Shown here: positions 1 to 10,175 of the stretch, in pieces
Layout: each line of letters opens with the position of its first letter
Position numbering within the stretch: position 1 is the stretch's first letter
Source of the DNA: Chimonanthus salicifolius
Lineage: Eukaryota; Streptophyta; Magnoliopsida; Laurales; Calycanthaceae
Assembly: GCA_013350335.1 (NCBI GenBank)
Contig: CM023539.1
Coordinates: forward strand, 27,211,043 to 27,275,042
Direction of reading: 5' to 3'
Length of the DNA stretch: 64,000 bases
Position numbers and translations under genes: made by a program
Notes under the pieces: model-generated
Told to the model about the DNA's origin: nothing
The model's input: the letters and a program-made list of their open reading frames with translations, nothing else
Database searches by the model: none

Positions 1-1441
1 ATTTAAATCCTTTTAAACCTTTAAAAAATCATACACATACATTTATGATTTCCCTCCTTCAAATCCATAAAAATCAAACCAATGTCTTTTCATGGGGTTC
101 GGCCATACAAAATGGCTGAACCCTATGGTCCATCATCTTCCCTTTTAAAATCACTTTAAACCCATAAAACTTCCTTAACTCTTTCCATGGGGTTCGGCCG
201 TACAACATGGCCGAACCCTATGGTTCATCATTGGTTCTTTCATCCATAATAAAAATAAGGGTTCGGCCATGTAATTGCCGAACCATGTCCTTGACCATTT
301 TTCCTTATTTTTGCAATTTATCAAGCACTTACTGATTCCGCATCTCCTCCGGTTTTCTTTCACTCCTTCTTGCTCCTTTCCTTTCTTAGCCTCTCCTTCC
401 TTCCTTCTTGATCTTTAGCCGAGGTTGACCTTGCTGGAAACCCCTTGGAGTGGTTCGGCTAAGTGATATGGATTGAGAGAGAGAAGCTTGAGATCAAATT
501 ATTCTAAGTCCTTTTTGGTCTTGAGAGGGAGGGAGAGAACATGATAAAATTCTCTAAGTGTTTGGTCTTCTTTCTCCTAGAGTGCTGGTCGGCCAATAGA
601 TGTTTTGAGGGAAAGATATTAGCCAAGAGGGAGAGAGAGAGAGAATTTAAAAATTAGTCTCTTCTTTGATTACTAGGGTCGGCCCAAAGGTGATGACTTT
701 TGTGCTCCCAATGTGTAACTCCCATTCCTTAATGCTTCCCTCCTTAATGCTTCCCTTGGGGGTTTCATCCATGAGATAAAACTCCCAAGGCTCCAACGGT
801 CACCAAGGGTTGCCTTGGTGTAACCTCCCCCCATCTTCCTCCTCTCATTAATGCTTTATGTGGGGGTTTCATCTTGAGATGAAACTTTCCCCCCCTCCAA
901 CGTGTGCCTTGAATTTTTGAATTTGAAATGAACCACCACTCCTCACCTCTCCATTACTTCTCCATGTGGGGGTTTCATCTTTGAGATGAAACTCCCATGC
1001 CAACGTGTACCCCTTGATTTGGTGTTTGAAACAACAATCTTTCACCTTCACACTTTACTCACTTTTTAATTTAACTCACCGCCTTGATTTAACTCATTTC
1101 AAATCAACTCACTCATTTAACTAATCACTTCAAAGCCATCTCACTCACATGATTGTCTTTCTATTTTAATTCAGCCCAACATAAATTAAGCTTGGACTCA
1201 CTTGGTGGTCAACCAAGTCAACCATGACCCATTGGGTCCCAATTGGGCCTTTTGACCCAAATAGCCACCTTGACCCAATTAAATATATCTTACCTATTTA
1301 CCCTACATTGAACACTCATTCCATAACCGTTGGGTCTTAATTGGGCCATTGCCCAACACCTTACCCATTATGTCCATTAATTCATAATTTAAATGGACAA
1401 AATTCAAGTAAATTGATATCTTGAAAATCCGGGGTGTTACA
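1..1441 (-). repeat. 3' LTR of the Tekay-like element, truncated by the window edge
   Basis: Base 1 corresponds to about base 10629 of the other LTR, so roughly 450 bp are missing. The end at 1441 reads GGGGTGTTACA. The LTR carries three GGTTCGGCCAT-type hairpins (about 96-127, 190-224, 259-285), GTTTCATC/GATGAAAC hairpins around 760-990, AACTCA-rich sequence at 1060-1200 and GACCCATTGGGTC-type palindromes near 1226. It is very similar to the partner LTR by eye, with scattered substitutions and small indels. Confidence 0.9.
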
Positions 1442-1470
1442 ATACAATCCTCTTTTTAAAATTTTCGTCC
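1442..1470 (-). promoter_or_regulatory. Polypurine tract region before the 3' LTR
   Basis: On the minus strand the bases beside the LTR read AAAAAGAGGATTGTAT, preceded by GGGACGAAAATTTT. A purine-rich run at this place primes plus-strand DNA synthesis in LTR retrotransposons. The upstream GGGACGAAA word is typical of plant Tekay/del elements. The tract is shorter and less pure than usual. Confidence 0.55.
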
Positions 1471-2360
1471 CGAAAATCAAGCGAAGTAGGGTTCCAAACA
1501 ATTTACATAAATAACTCAGGTGAGCTGTTCTCATCTCTAACTCCAGTTCCCATGTGGCTTCCTCATTACCGTGTCTATCCCAAACCACCTTAACAAACTG
1601 GATCGCTCGATTCCGTAATACCCTTTGTTCTATATCCACCACTAGAACAGTTTTTTCGACGTATGTCACGTCGCTTTGGACATCTATGTTTTGTATGTTC
1701 AGTACATGAGAGGGATCAGGATTGTACTTCATTAACATTGATATATGGAACACATCGTACAAGGATGCCAACTGTGAAGGAAGTGCCAATTGATAAGCCA
1801 CATCCCCCATCCTCCTTATGATTGAAAATGGTCCCACATATCTAGGCGATAGTTTCCCCTTCTTTCCAAATCTCATGTGTCCCTTTCGTGGTGAGACTTT
1901 CAAGAACACCATATTCCCCACTTCAAATTCAAGGAACCTCATCCTCTTATCAGCATAACACTTCTGACGATTTTGTGCAGTCAATAGGTGTTGCTATATC
2001 AACTGTATCTGCGTTGTAGTTTCTGCAACCAACTCAGGTCCAATCAGTGCAGGCTCACCGGTCTCTGTCCAGCACACGGGCAATCTGCATGGTCTACCAT
2101 ATAATGCCTCAAATGGAGCCATCTGGAAGCTTGCCTGATAACTGTTGTTGTATGAAAATTATACCAACGGCAAGTGATCCTCCCATCCACCCTTAAAATC
2201 TAGCATGCATGCGCTCCGCATATCCTCCAATGTTTGTATCGTCCTTTCCGACTGTCCATCAGTCTGTGGATGGAATGCTGTACTTGTCAGTGAATCTATT
2301 CCCATGGCCGACTGCGTACTTTGCCATACTCTGCTGATGAATCGGCCATTCTGTCGGACA
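1450..2360 (-). pseudogene. Integrase C-terminal half and chromodomain (Tekay-like pol)
   Basis: The minus strand from 2360 to about 1985 encodes the rest of the integrase core, including the TDGQSERTIQ segment that carries the catalytic glutamate, but it has in-frame stops. The 1984-1382 frame continues with the GPFSII / VYHIS-like C-terminal domain and a chromodomain at about 1660-1526, recognised by the VLRNRAI, VKVVWDRHG and EEATWE words. Chromodomains in this position are held to guide chromovirus integration to marked chromatin. The tail after it (FGTKIL) matches the normal Tekay polyprotein ending. The chromodomain itself has no stop. Confidence is high for family and domain, low for function. 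Confidence 0.85.
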
Positions 2361-2972
2361 CTATAGTCTGGGGAATACCATGTAATCGGATGATATCCTT
2401 GATATACCGCCGTCCCAATGTCTCAGATGAGTCGTCATCTTAATAGGAAAAAAATGGGCAGACTTGATCAGTCGGTCTACCACGACCCATATCGCATTGT
2501 TGCCCTTTGAAGACCTTGGTAACCCTATCACAAAATCCATAGAGATGTGCTCCCATTTCCATTCTGGCACTGGTAGAGGTTTGAGTATCCCTGGTGGCTT
2601 CTGATGTTCCGTCTTAACCTGCTGACAAGTTAAGCAATGAGCCACAAATTCTGCAACATCTGTTTTGAGTCTGTGCCACCAGTAATGTCTCTTCAGGTTG
2701 TGATACATCTTGGTGCTGCCTGGATGAATGGAGAGCTTGGTCTGATGTGCCTCAATCAACAACTCTTTTCTGCAGCTTTTTGGCACATATATTCCACCCC
2801 AGAATATAAGACCCTGTCCTGGTCGTAATTCCCATTCCGGTATGACCACTCCAGTAGACATCTTGGCCCATATCTCTTCCATTTCCGGATCTGTTCGCTG
2901 CTCCTGTTCAGTCTTGGTAACCATGTTGGACCGTATAATCAGATTGTACATACCCCATGGTTGCTGATACAT
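2361..2972 (-). pseudogene. Integrase N-terminal zinc finger and start of catalytic core
   Basis: This 203-residue frame holds an HHCC zinc finger at about residues 76-116 (H76, H83, C113, C116) followed by the first catalytic aspartate in the MDFVIGLP segment (about residue 146). In Ty3/gypsy elements this protein joins cDNA to host DNA. The reading phase is broken on both sides: it is out of phase with the RNase H frame upstream near 2950, and a frameshift after residue about 180 sends the core into another frame near 2420. The second aspartate region is therefore garbled. It is part of the Tekay-like pol. Confidence 0.85.
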
Positions 2973-3718
2973 AGATTGAACTTCGAATGGTATTTAGCAT
3001 CTCCCATTCTGTCCTGATGAAACATGCCACTGATGCATGTGATATGCGGCTGAGGGCATCTGCCACATTGTTCGCCTTACCCGGATGATATTGGAGCTCG
3101 AACTCATAATCTGCCAGATATTCCATCCATCTGCGCTGCCTCAGGTTGAGCTCTTTCTGATCAAATAAGTACTTCAAGCTCTTATGATCTGAAAATACTT
3201 CAAACTTCTCACCATATAAATAGTGTCTCCAGCTTTTGAGAGCGAAGACCACTACGGCTAATTCCAGATCATGTGTGGGATAGAGGTGTTCATGTACTTT
3301 CAACTGTCTTGAACCATAAGCCACTGCACGATGACTTTGACTGAGAGAACATCCCAATCCTTCTCCTGATGCATCGCATTGTACCTCATAACCCTTGCCT
3401 CTTTCCAGCAAAATTAAGATAGGAGCAGTTGTAAGTCTGTTTTTCAGCTCTTCAAATCTCCGATTGCACAGATCTGACCACTCATATTTGACTCCTTTCT
3501 GAGTGAGTCGAGTAAGTGGAGATGCTATCTTAGAGAAGTCCATGATAAACTTCCGATAATAACCAGCCATACCCAGGAAGCTACAGATCTCGGTTACATT
3601 CTTTGGTGCTTTCCATTCGCTCACTGCCGCTACCTTAGCCAGGTCCACGACTATACCTTCTTCTGATATAACATGCCCCAAGAAATTAACTTTGGATAAC
3701 CAGAATTCACATTTACTG
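2908..3718 (-). pseudogene. Reverse transcriptase C-terminus and RNase H (Tekay-like pol)
   Basis: The frame begins at the edge of the nested solo LTR with the KCEFWL segment of the reverse transcriptase palm-connection region, passes through [12 protein letters not shown] and then RNase H. RNase H is recognised by [11 protein letters not shown] (first catalytic Asp), the [12 protein letters not shown] segment with its Glu, FSDHKSL and the terminal ADALSR. RNase H removes the RNA template during reverse transcription. The frame ends at a stop near 2908 after passing out of phase with integrase. It was one protein with the 7403-7883 segment before the insertion: with one target-site copy counted, the frame is continuous across the junction. 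Confidence 0.9.
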
Positions 3719-4406
3719 TGTAACACCTAGCCCTTTTCTCTCTAAAAGCAGAGTTTTTTTTTTAATAATAATAAACAAGTGATCGGAGCGGAGTGTCACG
3801 ATGCGAGTTAAGTTCGGACTTCTAATGTCCGACCCTTAACTGGCCAAACCCATATGTGCATGGACTAAGTCCATGAGAAATGTTTCACATATGGTACTAA
3901 TTTAAACTTGTGGAATAAACCTAATCTAACTGAAGGTTATGATAGAACCTAGGACTACTCCATTTTAGATAGCAATGTAAGATAGCAAATTAGATAGCAA
4001 AGTACAAGTCTTAATCCAATGTTACCTTAAACTAAACATTCATTCAACCATAGCAAACCATAGCAAATATTTAACTAAGTTATTACATGTCGACATCTAA
4101 TTAACAAATTACATGTCCATGTAAACTTAAATAAAATGTCCATAAATAAGTCCAATCAAAAGCCCAAGCTCCCATGCTTGGTTTTCATCGCACTCCTCGA
4201 CTTTCCCCTTTCTTGTGTCATCCACTAAGGATAGAATTAGGGCGTTAGATCAACGCGCTCAGTAGGTCTTCCGATTAGGGCTACCACAAGGTTAGTATAA
4301 AAACATGCATTTAGCATAGTAATACATGATCATCAAAACTCACAAAAACAATGCTATGTATGTATGCAAATGTAATGAGTCCCACCCATCACAATATATA
4401 TAGCCT

Positions 4407-4562
4407 CCTCTTGATGGGATTCTCATCATCAAGGTATCCCACAGTGGTCTTTCGGACGCCCCAACGGAGTGTGGCCTCCGGTTTCCTCTTGATGGGATTC
4501 TCATCATTAAGGTACCCCACAGTGGTCTTTCGGACGCCCCGACGGAGTGTGGCCTCCGGTTA
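4407..4562 (-). repeat. Tandem pair of the 78-bp module
   Basis: Two near-identical copies start at 4407 and 4485. Each contains TTGATGGGATTCTCATCAT, a CCCACAGTGGTCTTTCGGAC segment and GACGGAGTGTGGCCTCCGG. The same paired module is found at about 14385-14525, 31843-31998, 45597-45755, 50343-50495 and 59574-59728, and in expanded form at 37668-37918. It is always upstream (in + order for minus-strand LTRs) of the hairpin array and just after the conserved word GAGTCCCACCCATCAC. Confidence 0.85.
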
Positions 4563-4893
4563 CATAACCATCACCCCATGCCATGCATGAGATGTCCATG
4601 AATACATGCCATTTGTAAATAAATCATAACATTCAAATCCACTTTGAAACATATTAGTTAAACCCATATCTCATAAAAACCAATATAAAAACCAGCAAGT
4701 ATATATTGTGGTTACAAAAAAGGTAGGAAACCTACACAATGATCACTTAAATGGTCCGCTCTTCTTAAATCGTCACCCGTTCACGATTTGAGAACCGTTC
4801 AAGAAGTCCCGTTACCTTGTTTATATAACAATAAGTCAAACACATAACCAATTGATTTTCAATTAAGTCTAAGTCCCAAAAACTACCTTGTGG

Positions 4894-5962
4894 GGTTCGA
4901 CCATACACCATGGCCGAACCTCACCCACTTGAATTTGATCTCCCCTTTTTATTTACCCAATACCAATCAAATAACTTATTTAAACACCTCAATCTACCAA
5001 ATACACCATGGTAGGGTTCGGCCATACAACATGGCCGAACCTTACCACTTTGGTTTTGACCCCTCTTTCAAGTCCTTCGATCATTTCATTCCATATTTAC
5101 AAAATAACTTGTATTAACTGGTTTTGCCATTGGTTTAACCTTTGCTTAACATTGCTAACTTATGTCCATAACCAATCCACCTTAGTGGGGTTCGGCCATA
5201 CAACATGGCCGAACCTCACCATCTCAAATTTGGTCCTTTTATCCTTCATGCATAAATCTAATTACCAATCCATCCATCTAATTATCTAGCCCTTAACCAT
5301 CCACCATTGTCACTCTATGGGGTTCAGCCATACACATGGCCGAACCCTATAGTTCCTTATTTCCATTAAAACCTTTATCCATCTATGAATGGTTCTCATA
5401 ATTCTATCAATTTGAATATTTTTAGACCTTTTAAAACAAAACACCATACATAGGACTTGGTGGGGTTCGGCCATACAACATGGCTGAACCTCACCCCTTT
5501 GGTTTTGATGCTACTCTTTTCCATTCTTTTTGATAAACATAATACATCCAAGTCCATCACTTTCCATACATTTTAAACCTTTTAAACATCAATAACCTTC
5601 CAATTAACCCATAAAAATGGTCCATGGGGTTCGGCCATACACATGGCCGAACCCTATGGTTTTCTTGATTCAAACATTCCAATATTTATCTATGGTTTAT
5701 GATCAGCAACTTAGCTATAATAACCACATGGTTCAGCCATGCAATAGCCGATCCAAAACATTAATCTTATCTCCATTTAAAACCCAACCTTATAACATTG
5801 TATGGTTTTTATCCCTCAAAAACCCATACAAATAACCAAGTCCTTTAATGGGGTTTGGCCATCCAAAGTGGCCGAACCCTATGATCCATTTTCTACCCTT
5901 TTTAGACATCATTATCCTTGATTTAAATCCTTGATAGATTCGGCCATACAATGGCCGGATCA
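4894..5962. repeat. Array of nine GGTTCGGCCAT hairpins
   Basis: Perfect or near-perfect stems GGTTCGGCCAT and ATGGCCGAACC are separated by a 4-5 base loop, usually ACAAC or ACACC. Copies lie at about 4894, 5015, 5189, 5321, 5464, 5628, 5730 (degenerate), 5852 and 5936. Most intervals are 100-175 bp and the sequence between hairpins is AT-rich. The first five are often followed by TCACC and a TTTGGTTTTGA-like word. The array is non-coding: translations across it give only the mirror of the palindrome. Confidence 0.9.
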
Positions 5963-7402
5963 TGTTCCCTTGGCTATCTTACTTAATAAAAGTTTATAGA
6001 GCACCTACCGTTTCCGCGACTCCTCCAATTTGATCTTTGCTCTGGCTTATTCTTCCGTTCCTTTCTTAATCCTTCCTTTTGCTCCTCTTTGATCCTTAGC
6101 CTTTCTTCTTCCTCTTCTCTTTGATCTTCGGCCAATAGATGAGCTTGATCAAGATGAGATTATCAAGGGTTGGTTCGGCCAAGATGAATTGAAAGAGAAG
6201 CTTAGCACAATGCTTCAAACCTTTAAACCCTTTTTGATCTTTGGGAGGAGAACCGGTCTTGAGAGAGAGAGGGAGAGAATGAGATAGATTTCTCAAAATG
6301 TTTGATCTCCTTTCCTTAGAATGCTGGTCGGCTAAGAGAGGGAGAGAATGAGTGTAAAACAAAACTCTTCCTTTGGTTAATCAAATTCAGCCTAAGGTTG
6401 GCACCACTTGTAACTCCCTTCCCCATTCATTTCCTTCAATTATTCCATGTGAGAGTTTCATATTGAAATGAAACTCCCATAGGCTCCAACGGCTCCCATG
6501 CAAGTCTTGTGTAACCTCTACAAGCTCTATTATTTGCCCATATGGGAGTTTCATCCATGAGATGAAACTCCTTGAGCCCAACGGTTTTGGTCTTTAGTCT
6601 TGGAACACTAAACCATCCAACTTCCCTTTAATTCTTACTTAGATTTGAATTTGAAACAAAAACTCCTCCACTTTTCATTCAAATCATTATGTGGGGGTTT
6701 CATCTTAAAATGAAACTCCCATGTGCTAAACCGTCCCTCCATTGGCTCTCCATTTGAAGTCCCATGCATAGCATAAAACCTCCATGCAATTCCAACGTGG
6801 AAAAAGGATTTGAATTTGAAATACAAACACTCACATATGTAACTCCCAAAACCGCCACCTCCATTCATTTCTTATCTAGGAGTTACATGCATGAGATGAC
6901 CTCCCATGCACTCCAACGTGTGGAGTGGTTTTAAATTTGAAATACAACCCTTCAACTTTACACTTCACTTCTTTGAGATAAATATCTCCATAATTTCCCA
7001 TCCAACTCATGTGACTCGACTCACCATTTAACTCATCATTTTAATGCAACTCAAACAATAAATTCAACTCCACACTAAACTCAACTCCTTCATTTAATTT
7101 GAGTTAACTTAAACACTTGTTAACATTCCCATTCAATGCAGCCTAGCCCAATTAAACTTGAGCTCACCCAATGGTCAAACATGTCCACCACGACCCATTG
7201 GGTCCTTTGACCCAATTAACCACCTTGACCAAATTAGATGCACGTTACCCATTTACTTTAATTTGACCTTATAACATGTACATTGGGTCTTATTTGAACA
7301 ATGGGCCCCACAATTTACTCATCTACGGTCATATGCTTTTAATTCATTATTTCAATGGCAATTTCGTAAATATTGATATATTGCAAAATTTGGGGTATTA
7401 CA

Positions 7403-7883
7403 TATTGGCTTTGGTATATAGCTTGTTCTCTCTCAAGGTGTCCAGGACTATCCGTAGATGCTTAGAATGTTCCTCCCGACTTTTGGAATAGATCAGGATA
7501 TCATCAATAAATACAATCACGAACTAGTCCAGGTAAGGACGGAAGATCCTGTTCATTAGATCCATGAACACAGCCGGTGCATTGGTGAGTCCAAACGGCA
7601 TGACTACAAACTCATATAGTCCATACCGCTTCCTGAAGACTGTCTCCTCTATATCCTCCTCCTTAACCCGGATTTGATGATAACCGGACATCAGATCTAT
7701 CTTCGAAAAGTGGCTGGAACCCCTCAATTGATCGAATAGATCATCTATCCTGGGTAAAGGGTACTTGTTTCTAACAGTTAGCTGATTCAGTTTTCGGTAA
7801 TCCACACACATTCGGAGTGAACCGTCCTTTTTCTGCACAAACAACACCGGAACTCCCCAAGACGATTGTTGTTCCGGATGCAA
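7403..7883 (-). pseudogene. Reverse transcriptase core (Tekay-like pol)
   Basis: The minus strand encodes the central RT motifs: [18 protein letters not shown], the [12 protein letters not shown] segment, [13 protein letters not shown] with a catalytic Asp, [14 protein letters not shown], and the FIDD box (Asp-Asp codons at 7500-7505), a normal variant of YxDD in this group. A TAG at 7524-7526 interrupts the frame just before the FIDD box. Upstream, the phase changes near 7880-7890 relative to the protease frame. The left edge at 7403 is where the solo LTR entered. RT copies element RNA into cDNA in cytoplasmic particles; this copy cannot make a full enzyme. Confidence 0.92.
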
Positions 7884-8870
7884 CCTAGTCTGAGCATATC
7901 ATCAATCTGCTTATTTAGCTCGAACATCTCTGCTGGTGCCATCCGATAATGTGGTAATGACACTGGTGAAGTGCCAGGGTACAACTTGATTTCAAAATTG
8001 ATCTCCCTCATGGGCAGCAAGCCAGGGAGTTCTTTTGGGAAAACATCCACATATTCTTTCACTATTTTCGGAAGTTCAGCCACTGGTGCCTTATTTATTC
8101 TGATGTTGTTCAATACCAGATGATTCAACCCTTCATGCAATCTACTTTGTTTGTCAGTACGTACCACATATTGTTTTCCTTCGGGTGAGCAAAATGTTAC
8201 TCTGTAGTGATAGCAATCAATGTTGGCCTGAAAGCTAGCCAACCAGTCCATGCCAAAGATAATATCGTACTCAGTCATATCGAGTACTAGATAATTGAAC
8301 TCAAATCTTAGTCTAGCGAGTTCAGTATTCACTGCCGTGCATATAAGTCCCAATGACGTGTCTCCGACAGGGGATACAATTGTGAGTGATGTGGACAGTT
8401 TTTGAACTAAAGTACCAGTAGCAGTTATGAATGCAGCAGATATGAAAGAGTGTGAAGCTCTAGAATCAAACAGTGCAAAGGCGTAGGAACTACTAACTAC
8501 AGCCATACCTTGAATCACGGAGTGATCCACTGTTGTTGGAGGAGCTAGAGTAAATAACCGTCCAGATCTAGTAGGGTTAGGCACCCCTCCCACCTGATTA
8601 TATGTCCTGCCTCCTCGTGAATTAGTTGGCCTAGCTAGTGGGCAAAATGAACCTTTGGAATAAGAGGGTTTACTGAGCTGTGGGTAATCCCTCTTGAAAT
8701 GGACCGGTTGATCGCAATAGAAGCAGTTGTTCACCCCTCTGGGAGCCTGAGTGACTGATGCAGATGGGGAGGGCTGGTTGGGACGGAAACCCCCTATTGA
8801 CCCAGTAGATGGTGAGGGTCTGCTAAAGTTCGGTTGGAACTTCTTGTTGGGCTGAAACGCACCCCTCCCA
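7787..8870 (-). pseudogene. Gag zinc knuckle, aspartic protease and RT N-terminus
   Basis: The 315-residue frame starts with a nucleocapsid-type CCHC knuckle (C4, C7, H12) in which the last Cys is replaced by Tyr (codon 8684-8686). The retropepsin-like protease follows at about residues 75-190. Its active-site triad reads DSR rather than the usual DSG/DTG (Asp codon 8465-8467, Arg codon 8459-8461). The MTEYDIIFGMDWL segment closes the protease. The ELPGLLP and HYRMAPAEM segments lead into RT. A frameshift near 8865 separates it from gag and another near 7885 from RT. Loss of both conserved residues argues that this copy is catalytically dead. Confidence 0.88.
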
Positions 8871-9771
8871 CTCTGAGCTGGCGGTTGTCAAACCGCACTA
8901 TCTCAGCCATTTCTTGCTCTGCTATGGTGGCCCTGCTGACCACCTTTGCCAAAGTAGCTGCTTTGAATATGGTTACCTTGGCCCTTATGCTTGGCCGTAG
9001 GCCCCGCTCAAGCTTGCGTGCCCTTCGGTACTCTGTATCCACCATATATAATGCATAACAAGACAGACTGAGGAATTCCTGGTGATACTCTGCCATCGTC
9101 ATGGAACCTTGTACCAAGGATATGAATGCTTGGGTATGGCGCTCCTTCTCCTCCTCAGGGAAATAGTGATCCAGAAATGTAGCTGAGAACTGCTCCCAGG
9201 TCATTGCAGTCCTTTCCCTTTCTGGCACAAGTGCTTACTGTTTTTCTATAACCTCCCACCATTTACTGGCATCATCGATCAGTTGTGATGTAGCCAGCAA
9301 AATCCTGTCAGCATGACTCGAGATCTTGAGTAGGGTCAAGATCTGAGTGATCTTCTTCAGCCAGTTTTCTGCTCCGACAGCCCCTTCCTTCCCTTTGAAG
9401 TAGGGAAGGCGTTGTTGCTGGAAATCCCTGACCATGCTCCGGTCATTGGCGTCACTAGTGCTTCCACTTCCATTCATATACTGTTGGAGAACAGAAGTAA
9501 CTACTGTTTGAACTAAGCTTTGTAGTTCAGGAGGCACCACTGGTATATTCACGCTGCTTTGCCCCTCTTCCTCTTGGTGGGATGGTTGTTCATTATGTTG
9601 AGAGGGTTGCCCTTCCTCTTCATGCCGTTAGTGTCGTTCCTCCTCTTCATGTTGCGATTTTTCTGCCTCCTTTTCATGTTGAGATCTTTCCACCTCCTTC
9701 TCATGTTGAGAGGTTTGTACCACTTTTTCCTTCCCTTTCTGGTTCTGTCGGGTCTTTCTCTTTGGAGCCAT
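8794..9771 (-). pseudogene. Gag capsid region (Tekay-like)
   Basis: The likely start is the ATG at 9771. It opens a Lys/Arg-rich leader with a three-fold SQHEKE-type repeat, then an in-frame TAA at 9628-9630. The same phase continues into PYFKGKEGAVGAENWLKKI, a TAA at 9235-9237, and then the retrotransposon gag domain with ATFLDHYFPEEEKERHTQAF and MTMAEYHQEFLSLS. Gag forms the particle that packages element RNA. The two stops lie in one phase, so the gene decayed by substitution before the frameshift near 8865. The family assignment is firm. Confidence 0.88.
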
Positions 9772-10160
9772 TTTTCCTAAGTCATGAAAACATTATTGAG
9801 ATAGTTTCCTTGTACAGTTTGTGTTTTCACAATTTTGGGAAGATTTCCAAATAAGCACTCTTGGTTTTTCTTTGTTTTTGGGGAAATTTCCGGAGTACTA
9901 TTGTTTGTTTCTCAATTTGGGGATATTGGGGCAATATATCATATTTTTCTATGTTTGATAAACCCAATTATTTTGATTGTACTTCCTTTGCTATCTTTCA
10001 TTCTTGTTCTCAGATTGAATGTTCAGTCTGAGTCTAACGAAATAAATTAATCCGGCCCCCGTGCAGCGGACTCCGAAGAGTCGGTCAGTTGAGATTCTTA
10101 TATGTCAGTGAGACATGAAATCGTTTTAATCTTACTTTGAAAGATGCAATCTTCCCGTTT
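9772..10160 (-). other. 5' leader of the Tekay-like element
   Basis: This stretch lies between the primer-binding site and the gag start. It is AT-rich and holds no convincing coding frame. It corresponds to the untranslated leader of the element. Confidence 0.6.
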
Positions 10161-10173
10161 CGCTCTAATACCA
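10161..10173 (-). promoter_or_regulatory. Primer-binding site, initiator-Met tRNA type
   Basis: On the minus strand it reads TGGTATTAGAGCG, two bases from the LTR end. It differs at two positions from TGGTATCAGAGCC, the complement of the plant initiator-Met tRNA 3' end. It fixes the direction of the element and of the LTR family. Confidence 0.85.
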
Positions 10174-10175
10174 AC

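Larger units (their letters stand above)
3719..7402 (-). repeat. Solo LTR (3684 bp) inserted in reverse transcriptase
   Basis: The + strand begins TGTAACACCTAGCCC and ends GGGGTATTACA. It is flanked by TACTG (3714-3718) and TATTG (7403-7407), a 5-bp target-site duplication with one change. Removing it restores the host frame exactly. In + order it holds a GGGCGTTAGATCAACGCGC block (about 4241), a tandem 78-bp module (4407-4562), nine GGTTCGGCCAT-type hairpins (4894-5962), GTTTCATC-type hairpins (about 6447-6720), AACTCA-rich sequence (about 7010-7110) and GACCCATTGGGTC (about 7193). No internal coding region is present. Strand is inferred from homology to the Tekay-like LTRs. Confidence 0.93.

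Noticed and set aside
4894..5962. CRISPR-like look of regularly spaced palindromic repeats
   Set aside because: The context is a plant LTR, spacers are long and unequal (about 85-260 bp across arrays), and there are no cas genes.
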